A DNA stretch of 64,000 bases from Pedobacter soli (GCF_900101435.1 NZ_FMZH01000002.1:186001-250000), one strand, 5' to 3'; shown: positions 9,299 through 18,691, numbered from the stretch's first letter. Made by a program: numbers and translations. The notes: generated by a model not told the origin, from the sequence alone.

Positions 9299-10177
9299 CT
9301 AAAGCGCCATGTGGTAAATCTTTTTATTATAGTCGGGATTAGCTCCAACCTGCGAAGCCACAAAGGCACCAACTTTACAGGCATTATCTAAAGTGGTTTC
9401 CATGGGGTAACCTTGCAGGTAACAGGCAATAAAAGTAGCCAGAAAAGCATCGCCTGCGCCAACTGTATCGGCAACCTGTACCTTATAGCCGGAGTGTTTA
9501 AACAATTTTCCTTCTTTTAAAACGCAGGCACCTTTATCGCCCAGCGTTAAGCAGATAATGCCAATATTAAACTGATTGGCCAATTGTTTAAGCAGCTGTT
9601 CGTCGGTATTACCAGTCAGGCCAAAAGTATCTTTTACCCAAATAATTTCGTCTTCATTTATTTTTAAGATATCGGCATAGTTCAAAAGATCGCCAATTAA
9701 GTCTTTTTCATAAAAAGGACTTCTCAGGTTAATATCAAAAATCCTGGTTTTAGCATTTTCAAGTAAACCGATAATGGTTTTTTTTGAACGCGCATCACGG
9801 CAGGTTAAGCTGCAGTATACCAATGCATCTGCCTGTTTAACCGCTTCGGTATTCTGGTTGGTAAGTTCAATATTATCCCAGGCAACAGGTTGTTTAATGG
9901 TGTAAGTGGCCTGGTGGTTGGCATCGAGCTGTACTACCACGGTACTGGTTGGTAATTCGGTGTGTACCTGAATCAGGTCTGTGGTAAAATGGTTGCTGCT
10001 TAAAAAATCCAGTAATTCCTGACCATTGCCGTCGTTGCCAACCGCACTAATAAAGCTGCTTGTTATATTTTGTTTGTGCAGGTTAAGTGCAACATTCATA
10101 CTCGAACCGCCGGCTTTCTTCCCTTCCGGAAAAACATCCCAGAGTATTTCGCCAATTGTAATTACTTTATTTTGCAT
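9299..10177 (-). CDS. PfkB-family sugar kinase, probably fructokinase
   Basis: 292 residues from ATG 10177; the frame extends to 10207 but MQNKVITIGEILWDVFP is the standard family start. The ribokinase fold is shown by the Gly-rich GGSSMNVALN near residue 25 and the C-terminal signature DTVGAGDAF with the catalytic Asp. The GEILWD/GG..N arrangement is that of carbohydrate kinases acting on fructose. It transfers phosphate from ATP to a free sugar in the cytoplasm. No transporter or glycosidase gene lies beside it, so the physiological substrate is inferred from similarity only. Confidence 0.87.
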   Translation of the reverse strand: MQNKVITIGEILWDVFPEGKKAGGSSMNVALNLHKQNITSSFISAVGNDGNGQELLDFLSSNHFTTDLIQVHTELPTSTVVVQLDANHQATYTIKQPVAWDNIELTNQNTEAVKQADALVYCSLTCRDARSKKTIIGLLENAKTRIFDINLRSPFYEKDLIGDLLNYADILKINEDEIIWVKDTFGLTGNTDEQLLKQLANQFNIGIICLTLGDKGACVLKEGKLFKHSGYKVQVADTVGAGDAFLATFIACYLQGYPMETTLDNACKVGAFVASQVGANPDYNKKIYHMAL

Positions 10178-10271
10178 GATAGATGATATTAATGCGTAAA
10201 TAAACAATTTTTAGTGATGGAACAAAATAATTTGTTTGCTACCTTTAAGTTTAATCCCAATTACCATAACC

Positions 10272-10697
10272 ATGAAAAGAATTCTGCTTGCCGTACTATT
10301 GTTAATCTCTGCCGGAAGCTTTGCCCAAAACGCAAAAGATAAACAGGCCATACTTGATTTATTAGAAAAACAGCGTACCGATTGGAACAAAGGCGATGTA
10401 GAAGCTTTTATGGAAGGCTATGAAAAGTCGGATAGCTTACTTTTCGTAGGTAAAAGTGGACCAACTTACGGCTGGCAAAAAACACTCGATAACTATAAAA
10501 AAGGTTATCCCGATAAATCGGCCATGGGTTTTCTGGTGTTCGGCATTAAAAAAGTCGATTTTTTGAACCCCAACCTGGCTTTTGTTTTAGGTAGCTGGAA
10601 TGTAAAACGCGAAAAGGATGAACTGAAAGGTTATTTTACCTTACTCATTAAAAAAATAAAAGGCGAGTGGAAAGTAGTTGCTGATCATAGCAGTTAA
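10272..10697 (+). CDS. Exported SnoaL/DUF4440-like protein
   Basis: 141 residues from ATG 10272, which gives a clean signal peptide (KRILLAVLLLISAGSFAQ). The upstream in-frame ATG at 10236 would spoil it. The mature part has the NTF2-like fold pattern of DUF4440: DLLEKQRTDWNKGDVEAFM, then a strand-rich half ending in GEWKVVADHSS. Such proteins often bind small ligands or have lost catalysis. The protein is likely periplasmic. It is divergent from the PfkB kinase with only 94 bases between the start codons, and no function follows from the context. Confidence 0.8.
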   Translation: MKRILLAVLLLISAGSFAQNAKDKQAILDLLEKQRTDWNKGDVEAFMEGYEKSDSLLFVGKSGPTYGWQKTLDNYKKGYPDKSAMGFLVFGIKKVDFLNPNLAFVLGSWNVKREKDELKGYFTLLIKKIKGEWKVVADHSS

Positions 10698-10724
10698 GTG
10701 CTGAAGCAAAGTTGGAAAATAAAA

Positions 10725-10745
10725 AAAGGCGATATAATCGCCTTT
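10725..10745 (+). terminator. Hairpin terminator after the DUF4440-like gene
   Basis: Stem aaaggcgat / atcgccttt, loop ata, preceded by an A-run and followed by a short T-rich stretch. It sits between convergent genes and could serve both. A second hairpin, ccgcgtt-gca-aacgcgg, follows at 10755-10771. Confidence 0.75.
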
Positions 10746-10784
10746 CTAGTTAATCCGCGTTGCAAACGCGGACGATGTATAAAT

Positions 10785-11399
10785 TTATTCTTCCAGTTTA
10801 AAATCTTTGTAATAAAAATCTTTATCCGCATCTGTTAACTGGCGGATTACCCTGCAGGGATTGCCTGCGGCAAAAACATTATCGGGTATATCGCGGGTTA
10901 CTACGCTGCCCGAGCCAATTACCACATTCGAACCAATTTTTACGCCAGGGTTAATTATCACGTTGCCACCAATCCAAACGCTGTTGCCAATTGTTATTTC
11001 TTGTGCCCATTCGTACTCCTGATCGCGCAGATGCGCATGTATGGGGTGCCCTGCGGTATAAATGGCTACGTTTGGCGCTATAAACACATTGTTGCCGATA
11101 CTTACCTTGGCACAATCTAAAATAACCAGGTTAAAGTTGGCGTAAAAGTTATCGCCAATTTCAATGTTATAGCCGTAATCGCAACGGAAAGGTGGTTCTA
11201 CATAAAACATCTTTTCTGTTTTACCAAATAACCTTTTTAGCAGTTCTTTGCGTTGTTTGATAAATTTTGGGGCAAGGTTGTTAAATTCGAAAACAATTTC
11301 GCGGGCCTTTAATCTTTCTTTTGCTAATTCTGCATCGCCTGCCTGATAGGCTTTGCCAGCCAGCATTTTTTGTTTTTCGGTAAGTATGTTGTTTTCCAT
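10785..11399 (-). CDS. Sugar O-acetyltransferase (maltose/galactoside acetyltransferase type)
   Basis: 204 residues. The N-terminal Mac domain (MLAGKAYQAGDAELAKER) is followed by a left-handed beta-helix of hexapeptide repeats, with the catalytic His in YTAGHPIHA and the terminal signature SVVTRDIPDNVFAAGNPCR. It would move an acetyl group from acetyl-CoA to a sugar or related acceptor. The protein is cytoplasmic and normally trimeric. Length and motifs are typical of the NodL/LacA/Maa group; the acceptor cannot be deduced. Confidence 0.92.
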   Translation of the reverse strand: MENNILTEKQKMLAGKAYQAGDAELAKERLKAREIVFEFNNLAPKFIKQRKELLKRLFGKTEKMFYVEPPFRCDYGYNIEIGDNFYANFNLVILDCAKVSIGNNVFIAPNVAIYTAGHPIHAHLRDQEYEWAQEITIGNSVWIGGNVIINPGVKIGSNVVIGSGSVVTRDIPDNVFAAGNPCRVIRQLTDADKDFYYKDFKLEE

Positions 11400-11443
11400 C
11401 GGGTATTTTAAATTGATAATTTTGAACGCAATAATAACAAAAA

Positions 11444-11468
11444 CGGGGCTACCGTAATGGATGCCCCG
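11444..11468 (-). terminator. Terminator after the first cupin gene
   Basis: On the minus strand the stem cggggc / gccccg with a 13-base loop is followed by TTTTTG, a convincing intrinsic terminator 23 bases beyond the stop at 11491. Confidence 0.75.
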
Positions 11469-11490
11469 CTGTATTTTAATTTTCAGTACT

Positions 11491-12369
11491 TTATGGTCTG
11501 CCTTTGGCTAGCGCTCTTTCAGCAATTTTTACTGCTTTTTTCTCTCTCCAATGTGCATACTTTTCTTTGAAAGTCATTTTAATCAAGCTATCAATGGCAC
11601 CGTGTGTAAATAAACTCCAAACACTGGCTACTTTGCGGCTAATCGATTGATCCCAGGCCCTTAAACTTAACGAGAACGAACCATCTACGTATTTCATCCA
11701 ATGCCACATACCGGTTGGCATAAATAAAGTATCGCCATGCTCTAAGAAAACTTCATATCCTTCAACACCATTTAAAGCAGGGAATTTTTTGAAATCAGGG
11801 TTGGCTACATCATAATCTTCTAAAGCGTAAGTTGCATTAGGCAAGCAATATAACCTGTCTTTCCACTTATAATCGAATAAAATGATGTGCTTTCTGCCAC
11901 CAAAATGAGTGTGGAAAATATGGGGTAAATCGATATCGTAATGCAGGAAAGTTACCGAGTTCGAGCCACCAAAAAACATGGCAGGCATGCTTTCAATAAA
12001 GCCACCCATTAAATCTTTCGGGATTTTAATATCGTTAATTAAGCTAGGCACTTTTTTAAACAAATTGAAGAAGAATATCCTCAATTCTGTTGGCTCTCGT
12101 TTGATTAAATCAAGGTAATCGCCAAATTTCATGTGTGCTGTAGCGGCATTAATCGGTTTCGATGGATCAGCTTTAGAATTATCGTAAAGCGGAACTTCCA
12201 GATCGCCGCCAATTTCTTTTAAATATTCAGTAGTCCATTTTTCTCTTGCAGGCCAGTCTTTAGTAAGGCCCCTGATTACTAACGGACGTTTAGTTTTCAG
12301 ATAATTTTTCTTAAAATCTTCGGGAGTAATGCTCTCTACGATATCAACTGGTTTTAAAATGAAACTCAT
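11491..12369 (-). CDS. Cupin_8 / JmjC-like Fe(II), 2-oxoglutarate oxygenase (copy 1)
   Basis: 292 residues. The facial-triad residues of an FIH-like cupin are present: His143 and Asp145 in FLHYDID, and distal His223 in GMWHWM. The 2-oxoglutarate-binding region is suggested by GGRKHIILF. No signal peptide is present, so it acts in the cytoplasm. It is closely related to the protein encoded at 13398-14279, with identical placement of all three metal ligands, showing a duplication around the DUF3050 gene. Family members hydroxylate proteins, small molecules or tRNA; the substrate here is unknown. Confidence 0.85.
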   Translation of the reverse strand: MSFILKPVDIVESITPEDFKKNYLKTKRPLVIRGLTKDWPAREKWTTEYLKEIGGDLEVPLYDNSKADPSKPINAATAHMKFGDYLDLIKREPTELRIFFFNLFKKVPSLINDIKIPKDLMGGFIESMPAMFFGGSNSVTFLHYDIDLPHIFHTHFGGRKHIILFDYKWKDRLYCLPNATYALEDYDVANPDFKKFPALNGVEGYEVFLEHGDTLFMPTGMWHWMKYVDGSFSLSLRAWDQSISRKVASVWSLFTHGAIDSLIKMTFKEKYAHWREKKAVKIAERALAKGRP

Positions 12370-12496
12370 GCGCTTAAAATCGGTTATTTGTGCCGAACAA
12401 CAAATGTGTAAATTTTATTTTATAAAATCGGTGTTCACCATTAAATGTGACTAAAATCACGTAATCTAAATTAGTAAATAGTTAACAATTTCATAA

Positions 12497-13282
12497 CTAT
12501 ACAACTATACTTTGTTTTACGATTTCGCTATGGGCAGCATTCCAGAGGTCTATTCTTTTCTGCAAGGCGTGTTTAGCAGTTTCTTCGGCTGCAGCCCAAA
12601 AAGCTTCGTCCTGCTGGCATAATTTCTCTGTCATAGATAGTGCCAAATGGCTGTGGTGATCGCCATCTACCTCAATATGGCGCTCCAGATAGTATTTAAA
12701 AACAGAAACCTGATCGGGTTGAGTACTGTTTAAATCGTTAACCATGCTAAAGAACATGTTCGGAATCAGGTCTTCGCGGCCAAAGGTAAAACTTGCCGCC
12801 TGCAAATGTGTTTTGCCACTGTTAATGGTTTCGAATGTTGCGTTTACAAAATCTTTTGCTGCAGCTGGTACTTCAGCAATTTCGAAAGCTTCATCAAAAC
12901 TTTTGCCGTTTTGTAATGCGTTTATAAATGTGTTTATCGGGGTAGTATTGGCACCGCATTGTTCCATGGCATCTAAATAAAGCTCGAAATGGCTTTTAAT
13001 GTTGCCCCTAGCATCTACATCCGATTCTTCGCCGGCTACGATTTCATTAATCAGTTGCCGGGTAACCGGATCGCCTACCGGAAACCAGGGCAGGGTGGTG
13101 CAGGTTAAGTTAATTTGCAAAGCCTTAAGCAGCGACATAAAATCCCACACGGCAAAAATATGGTGCTCCATAAAAATGCGCAGGTCGCTGATTTCGCTAA
13201 TGGCAGTGTATACCGGATGGTTAATGATTTCCTGCCTTAAAGGCTCAATTTTTTCCTGTATTTTAATAATGTTCGGATGCAT
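12497..13282 (-). CDS. DUF3050 heme-oxygenase-fold protein
   Basis: 261 residues. The N-terminus HPNIIKIQEKIEPLRQEI followed by MEHHIFAVWDFMSLLKAL is characteristic of DUF3050, a family with the all-helical heme-oxygenase-like fold. Candidate metal ligands are Glu and His in FMEHHIFAVWDF, the Glu pair in VAGEESD and the HIEVDGDHHSH segment, which resembles the helices holding di-iron in heme-oxygenase-like oxidases. It lies between two cupin oxygenase paralogues on the same strand with gaps of 127 and 115 bases. An oxidase or oxygenase role with the cupins is plausible but unproven. Confidence 0.8.
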   Translation of the reverse strand: MHPNIIKIQEKIEPLRQEIINHPVYTAISEISDLRIFMEHHIFAVWDFMSLLKALQINLTCTTLPWFPVGDPVTRQLINEIVAGEESDVDARGNIKSHFELYLDAMEQCGANTTPINTFINALQNGKSFDEAFEIAEVPAAAKDFVNATFETINSGKTHLQAASFTFGREDLIPNMFFSMVNDLNSTQPDQVSVFKYYLERHIEVDGDHHSHLALSMTEKLCQQDEAFWAAAEETAKHALQKRIDLWNAAHSEIVKQSIVV

Positions 13283-13397
13283 GTATAATTGGTGGTGTGG
13301 GATGAATGAGTTTGAAATGATTTAAGATCGGATAATTGGATTAGGGAAGGTTAAAAACTGTAGTCAATCATTCAAAACTTTAAAATTCTATCTTCAG

Positions 13398-14279
13398 TTA
13401 TTTGGGTAAATTCTTTTCAAGGGCCTTAATGGCTTTTTTAACGGCAAGTTCTTCTTTCCACCGCATATATTTTTCGCGGTAGTTGGCTTTCATAAAGTCG
13501 TCAAATTTACGTTGCAGGGTTAAGTTATACAAACTTTTCGCTTTTACCAGCCAGCTTTTATCCCAGGCCCTGAGGCTAATGGAGAAAGAGCCATCCAGAT
13601 ATTTCATCCAGTGCCAGTAACCGGTTGGCATAAATAAGGTATCGCCATGTTCGAGAAACGCTTCTACCCCCTGCACACCTTTTAAAGCCGGAAACTTTTC
13701 GAAATCAGGGTTTTCTACATCGTAATCTTCCAGGGCGTAAGTGGCGTAAGGAATCTGGTACAGGCGCTCTTTCCATTTGTAATCGAACAGGATAACATGT
13801 TTGCGACCGTTAAAATGCGTATGAAAAATATGTGCCAGATCGATGTCGTAATGTAAAAAGGTTACCGAGCCCTTTCCGCCAAAAAACATATTGGGGTAGC
13901 TGTCTAAAAAACCACCCATTAAATCTTTGGGGGCAATGTAATCTTCGAGCAGTTTAGGGGCAAACTTAATCGGGTCGAATAAAAAGATACGTAAATCGGT
14001 AGGCGTTTCCTTAATCAGGTCTATGTAATCGCCAAATTTCATTTCAGCCGCCGAGGCATTTATAGGTTTCGATGGGTCTGCTTTGGAACTATCGTAAAGT
14101 GGAACTGTTTTATCGCCAACAACGTCTTTCATATAATCCATTGTCCACTTCTCGTAAGCTGGCCATTTCCGGGCCATATTTTTTATTACCAATGGCTTTC
14201 TGGGCTTTAGGTAATGTTGCTCGAAATCTGATTTAGAAATGTCTTCAACTACATCTATCGGAGATAAATTGAATTTCAT
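13398..14279 (-). CDS. Cupin_8 / JmjC-like Fe(II), 2-oxoglutarate oxygenase (copy 2)
   Basis: 293 residues. Metal ligands His143, Asp145 (FLHYDID) and His223 (GYWHWM) are all in the same positions as in the protein encoded at 11491-12369. The two proteins share long blocks such as NSKADPSKPIN / SSKADPSKPIN, GDYIDLIK and FPAL. They differ most at the C-terminus and around residues 100-115, which may set substrate choice. The gene is upstream of DUF3050 and the other cupin, so it may be the first gene of the three-gene set. Confidence 0.85.
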   Translation of the reverse strand: MKFNLSPIDVVEDISKSDFEQHYLKPRKPLVIKNMARKWPAYEKWTMDYMKDVVGDKTVPLYDSSKADPSKPINASAAEMKFGDYIDLIKETPTDLRIFLFDPIKFAPKLLEDYIAPKDLMGGFLDSYPNMFFGGKGSVTFLHYDIDLAHIFHTHFNGRKHVILFDYKWKERLYQIPYATYALEDYDVENPDFEKFPALKGVQGVEAFLEHGDTLFMPTGYWHWMKYLDGSFSISLRAWDKSWLVKAKSLYNLTLQRKFDDFMKANYREKYMRWKEELAVKKAIKALEKNLPK

Positions 14280-14567
14280 GTTAAATAAGGATTAATGAAG
14301 CAAAATTAAATAGTTAAAAAACAGTAAGCATTACAAAACCCAAAACATGAAAAAGAACTGACAATTAATCGAAAAAGGTCAGAAAGTACGCGTGTTTACA
14401 TAAAAAAACGCCCTTACAATTACGCAAGAACGTTAATTTAGTAATCACACGGGACAGTGTAAATTTTTTAACAAGGATATCTTTCGTGTTAATGCCGGTA
14501 TATACGATAAAGAAACTGTTGTGGTTTTTAAAAAAAAGTTAAAAGTTAATTATAGGTTAAAGATTTG

Positions 14568-15350
14568 CTAAATCACTTTTGCTGTTTTTATTTTTTTAGC
14601 GAAAACGCCGGGGAAGAAACGTTTTAACCATATCGCTTTTGTTTCTTTACCGCCAATGTAAGCTTCTTCTTTTTTACTGTTTACTGCCTGTACAATTTGT
14701 TTTGCGCAGGCTTCGGCCGTCATGGCTTTTTCATGTGCATCGCCCATAATATTCAGGGTATTTCCATCGCCGGTTAGTGCATTGTAGGTTACATTGGTTT
14801 TGATAAAGCCCGGACAAATAATGGAGATATCAATATTTTGTTCGTACACTTCCGAACGGAGCGAATCGAAATAGCCATGTAAAGCGTGTTTTGAAGCCGA
14901 ATAGGCTGATCGCAGTTTGGTGCCAAATTTTCCTACCAGACTGCTAATCACCACAATTTGGCCACCGCCATTGGCAATCATTGAAGGTAAAACGGCTTTG
15001 CTGAGCTGCACTGTACCCCAAAAATTGGTATTCATGATTTGCTGCTCGGTTTGTAAGGTGGTTTCCAGTGCCAGTCCGCGTTGGCTTACCCCTCCGCTGT
15101 TGATGAGCAGGTCAATTTTCCCGAAAATGCGGATGGCATCTGTGGCTTTACTTTCCAGTGTTTTGGTTTCGCTTAAATCGAAAGGCAACACGTGCACATT
15201 AAACGAATTTTGGCAGTTTCCTTTTACACGGAACAATTCATCACGGTTTCTTCCCGAAATAATCAGTTTATTACCCGCTTTAAAATATTCGTAAACCAGC
15301 GCTTCGCCAATACCGGATGATGCGCCTGTAATCCATACAATTTTTGACAT
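14568..15350 (-). CDS. Short-chain dehydrogenase/reductase
   Basis: 260 residues. Rossmann motif GASSGIG at 10-16, NSGG in place of the usual NNAG, and catalytic Ser, Tyr and Lys in VISS and YSASK. The protein is a classical cytoplasmic NAD(P)-dependent oxidoreductase. The ending region FFPGVFAKKIKT resembles the membrane-near SDRs of the DltE/YqjQ type. It lies upstream of the cupin/DUF3050 cluster on the same strand, separated by a 288-base gap, so membership in that cluster is uncertain. The substrate is unknown. Confidence 0.9.
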   Translation of the reverse strand: MSKIVWITGASSGIGEALVYEYFKAGNKLIISGRNRDELFRVKGNCQNSFNVHVLPFDLSETKTLESKATDAIRIFGKIDLLINSGGVSQRGLALETTLQTEQQIMNTNFWGTVQLSKAVLPSMIANGGGQIVVISSLVGKFGTKLRSAYSASKHALHGYFDSLRSEVYEQNIDISIICPGFIKTNVTYNALTGDGNTLNIMGDAHEKAMTAEACAKQIVQAVNSKKEEAYIGGKETKAIWLKRFFPGVFAKKIKTAKVI

Positions 15351-15395
15351 TTTTTTAAATTATTGATTGAAAGAATGGTTTCTGGCCACGCTTAC

Positions 15396-16526
15396 TTAAT
15401 TTTCTACTATAAATAATTCCGAAGCAATGTGATCGGCAAAGAGCTTTCCTGTTTCAGTTAACCGGATTTTAGTTCCTTCGTGTTCCAGCCAATCTTTACC
15501 CTCGAAATTTTTAAGGTTGTATTGGGTTTCTTCTAAAAAATCTTTTCCAAAATCAGCATTTATTTTTTCAAGATCTGTTCCCCACATTGTTCGTAACGAG
15601 GTCATCATATATTCGTTAAACCTATCGTTCAGGCTAAGTTCTTCTATAATTTCGGGCAGTTTGTTAGCTGCCAGTGTTTCTATAAACAAGGCATTGTTTG
15701 CCGGGTTCATGTAACGGTTCTGTCCGTCAAAACCATGAGCCGATGGGCCAATGCCAATGTAATCGACACCTCTCCAGTAATTGGTGTTGTGCACCGCATA
15801 ATGGCCGGGTTTGGCAAAATTAGAAATTTCGTAATGCTCGAATCCGGCTTTAACCAGCTTATCCATCAAAATTACAAATTGGGCAGCACTTTGGTTATCG
15901 CTTACCGGAGTCTGTTTTTTGTTTTTAATGGCGTGCGCCAGGGCGGTCCGGGGTTCAACAGTTAAGGCGTAGGCTGAAATATGTGGAACCTCCAGCGTAA
16001 TCGCTTTTTGGATGTTGCTCATCCACTTCTGATCGGTTAAGAGGGGGTAACCGTAAATCAAATCGAGTGTCAGGTTTTCAAATCCTGCATCCTGACTTCT
16101 CCTGATGCAATCTTCGGCTTCCATGGCTTTGTGTGCACGGTTCATCCAGATCAGGTCTTCATCGAAAAAAGACTGTATGCCCACACTAAAGCGGTTAACC
16201 GGCAATTGTTTCAGCTCTTTTAACTTCTGTGCGGTTAAATCATCGGGATTGGTTTCGATAGTAATTTCTGCATCAGCATCGACCGAAAAGGTATGGTTAA
16301 TGGTATCGAAAATCTTTTGGAGGGCTGCTTGCGGTAGGATGGAAGGGGTACCTCCACCCAGGTATATGCTACCTACCTGAGCACTGATGCGATTTTTCTT
16401 TAGCTTAATTTCCTTACAAATAGCCTCAACCATGTCATCGGCATATTTTAGCGATGTACTGAAATGAAAATCGCAGTAGTGACAGGCCTTTTTACAGAAA
16501 GGAATATGGATATAGATACCAGACAT
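15396..16526 (-). CDS. hemW: Radical SAM heme chaperone HemW
   Basis: 376 residues. The radical-SAM cluster motif is Cys11-x3-Cys15-x2-Cys18 (CKKACHYC), with the extra HemW-type aromatic FHF just after. Next come GGGTPS, ETNPDD and the HemW_C region. The protein resembles HemN but lacks its N-terminal arm and inserts or delivers heme rather than making protoporphyrinogen. It belongs to heme handling, as does hemD at 17695, transcribed the other way. Confidence 0.92.
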   Translation of the reverse strand: MSGIYIHIPFCKKACHYCDFHFSTSLKYADDMVEAICKEIKLKKNRISAQVGSIYLGGGTPSILPQAALQKIFDTINHTFSVDADAEITIETNPDDLTAQKLKELKQLPVNRFSVGIQSFFDEDLIWMNRAHKAMEAEDCIRRSQDAGFENLTLDLIYGYPLLTDQKWMSNIQKAITLEVPHISAYALTVEPRTALAHAIKNKKQTPVSDNQSAAQFVILMDKLVKAGFEHYEISNFAKPGHYAVHNTNYWRGVDYIGIGPSAHGFDGQNRYMNPANNALFIETLAANKLPEIIEELSLNDRFNEYMMTSLRTMWGTDLEKINADFGKDFLEETQYNLKNFEGKDWLEHEGTKIRLTETGKLFADHIASELFIVEN

Positions 16527-16670
16527 TGCTGCAAAGATAATGAAGTTAGTTTTGCTTTAGTGTCATATTTGGATGGCCTATCCATTGCAAAATGAAATAA
16601 GCATTGTTTGGTTTATACTTTTTATTCGTTAAACCAATTATTTTATTTAGGTAAACCATGATTATTCAAT

Positions 16671-16678
16671 TACTTTTG
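16671..16678 (+). promoter_or_regulatory. Possible -7 box for the DUF4271-hemD genes
   Basis: TACTTTTG fits TAnnTTTG and sits 24 bases before the ATG at 16703. No clear -33 TTTG is seen. Confidence 0.35.
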
Positions 16679-16702
16679 CAACCTTAAGTTTTGATTTACA
16701 GC

Positions 16703-17680
16703 ATGCCGAAATTTATTTTCATTTTGTTTGCGTTTTTATGTTCTGCAAATTTTGTAGCAGGGCAGCAAATTCCTGTACAAACAGATAGCACTGTTGTAAA
16801 TCAGATTCAGTACAGGAGATACCGGCCCGATTCGGCTACATTGGCCAGACAACGTTTTGTAACCGATTCTGTTATGCGCCATACCTGGGTGTTGGCTGAT
16901 AGCCAGATCAATAAAAATGCCCTGACCGATACCATCGAAAAAGAATATCTTTTCCCAAAGCTGGATTTACTGGCCTGGCAAAAAAAATATCAGCAGTTTA
17001 AGAAAAAGGCAAATCCGTATCAGTTAGGCACTAAAATACCCAAGGGCAATGTAGGTTTGCTGGGTTTTATTTTTGGCATGCTCATTATTTTTGCAGTATT
17101 AAAAAACGCATTTTCCAAGCAGCTGTCGGCTATTGTGCAATCGTTTTTTAGCAATCGGATTTTAAATAACATCAATAAAGAAGATAACCTGTTTAGTTCC
17201 TGGCCATTTTTGCTGCTTTTTGTGCAATTTGGCTTCGTATTCGGGATGTTCTTTTTTCTGGTGGCCCAGTGGAATGATATGTACCAGGCCAAAGATGGTT
17301 TTAAATTTTTCTTTAGCATATCCATTACCATTATTGTTTTTTATGCACTGAAACTGGTGATTCTGCGTTTTCTGGGCTATCTGTTTAATGTACAGAAACC
17401 TGTGGGCGAATACATCTCTATTTTATACCTCAGTTATTTCAACGCATCGCTGCTTTTTATCCCGCTTGTTATTGCATTTGCACTTACCCCGCTTAAATAC
17501 GGCGAAGTATATATTGGGTTGGCATTCTTGCTGTTAGGCATCATTTTTGCGTTTCAGTTATTAAGGGCGGGTATAACGATACTTTCTAATAATAAGTTTT
17601 CTAGAATGCATTTAATTTTGTACTTTTGCGCCCTCGAAATATGTCCTATCCTAATACTAATTAAAACGATAGGACTGTAG
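16703..17680 (+). CDS. DUF4271 integral membrane protein
   Basis: 325 residues from ATG 16703; the frame also opens with TTG at 16691 but the ATG gives a better signal sequence (MPKFIFILFAFLCSANFVAGQ). About 110 residues of extracytoplasmic sequence are followed by seven or so hydrophobic segments between 115 and 320. DUF4271 proteins are Bacteroidota-specific and of unknown function. The gene ends 14 bases before hemD, a linkage I recall in other members of the phylum, so the two are probably co-transcribed. Confidence 0.8.
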   Translation: MPKFIFILFAFLCSANFVAGQQIPVQTDSTVVNQIQYRRYRPDSATLARQRFVTDSVMRHTWVLADSQINKNALTDTIEKEYLFPKLDLLAWQKKYQQFKKKANPYQLGTKIPKGNVGLLGFIFGMLIIFAVLKNAFSKQLSAIVQSFFSNRILNNINKEDNLFSSWPFLLLFVQFGFVFGMFFFLVAQWNDMYQAKDGFKFFFSISITIIVFYALKLVILRFLGYLFNVQKPVGEYISILYLSYFNASLLFIPLVIAFALTPLKYGEVYIGLAFLLLGIIFAFQLLRAGITILSNNKFSRMHLILYFCALEICPILILIKTIGL

Positions 17681-17694
17681 CAGGAAAAAGGAAA

Positions 17695-18465
17695 ATGCAA
17701 GAAAAGAACGACTCTAGAATCCGCAAAGTAAAAAGTATTTTGGTTACTTTACCAAAACCTGAAACTGAAAAATCTCCTTATTACGATTTGGCAAAAAAGC
17801 ACAACCTAAAAGTCGATTTTAGGTCATTCATCCATGTTGAAGGCGTACCTGCCCGCGACTTTAGGAAGGATAAAGTGAACCTGGCCGATTTTACTGCGGT
17901 AATTTTTACCAGCCGTAACGCAGCGGATCATTTTTTCAGGATCTGTGAAGAAATGCGTTACGAAGTGCCGGCAGAACTAAAATATTTCTGTCTGTCTGAA
18001 ACCATTGCGCTATATCTTCAGAAATATATCCAGTACAGAAAACGCAAAATCTTTTTTGGCAAACAAACTGCAGCTGATTTAGCTGAAGTGCTTAAAAAGC
18101 ATGCGAATGAGAAGTTTTTATACCCTTGTTCTGACGTAGCCACTGAAGATACCATGAAGTTTTTGGAAAAAAGTGGCTATAACTTTACGCCTGCGGTTTT
18201 ATTCAGGACTGTAGTGAGTGATTTATCTGATCTTGCAGAGGTGTTTTATGATGTGATTGCCTTTTTCAGTCCATCAAGTATTCAGTCGTTATTTAAAAAT
18301 TTCCCCGATTTTAAACAAAATAATACGCGGATTGCAGCCTTCGGTACCAATACCAGTAAAGCTTGTACCGATATGGATCTTATTGTAGATATTGCTGCAC
18401 CAACTCCAGGTGTGCCATCTATGACCATGGCCATAGAGAACTATATCAAAATATCTAATAAATAA
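17695..18465 (+). CDS. hemD: Uroporphyrinogen-III synthase
   Basis: 256 residues. The HEM4 fold is shown by the paired lobes: VKSILVTLPKPE at the start, VIFTSRNAADHFF near residue 65, then FLYPCSDVATEDT and VIAFFSPSSIQSLF in the second half and the final FGTNTSKACTDM segment. It cyclises hydroxymethylbilane to uroporphyrinogen III in tetrapyrrole synthesis, in the cytoplasm. It follows DUF4271 closely and precedes the gld operon by 226 bases. Confidence 0.87.
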   Translation: MQEKNDSRIRKVKSILVTLPKPETEKSPYYDLAKKHNLKVDFRSFIHVEGVPARDFRKDKVNLADFTAVIFTSRNAADHFFRICEEMRYEVPAELKYFCLSETIALYLQKYIQYRKRKIFFGKQTAADLAEVLKKHANEKFLYPCSDVATEDTMKFLEKSGYNFTPAVLFRTVVSDLSDLAEVFYDVIAFFSPSSIQSLFKNFPDFKQNNTRIAAFGTNTSKACTDMDLIVDIAAPTPGVPSMTMAIENYIKISNK

Positions 18466-18498
18466 TACATTTGTTAATTTATTTTAAGTCAACACAAT

Positions 18499-18538
18499 AA
18501 ATGCGTAACTTTGCTGTTATTAAGAGAGTTACGCATTT
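18499..18538 (+). terminator. Hairpin after hemD
   Basis: Stem aaatgcgtaact / agttacgcattt (12 bp, perfect) with a 16-base loop, 34 bases past the hemD stop. Only a short T-run overlaps the distal arm, so termination efficiency is uncertain. It separates hemD from the gld operon. Confidence 0.6.
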
Positions 18539-18691
18539 TCTGTGGGCAAAGTGTTAGGGGGGAGTAGGCAGTTAATCTAAGTTTAATTGCTTTCGCGTAA
18601 TGATTTAATGTAAAATATTTGCTTTTGTTGATAATTTCAGTGATTTTTGATAAAATTGCTCCCTTATCGTGCTTTGCACACTATAAAAAAT

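Noticed and set aside
14280..14567. Possible small gene or RNA between the SDR and cupin genes
   Set aside because: No open frame of note and no convincing hairpin with U-tract or promoter; I see nothing definite in it.
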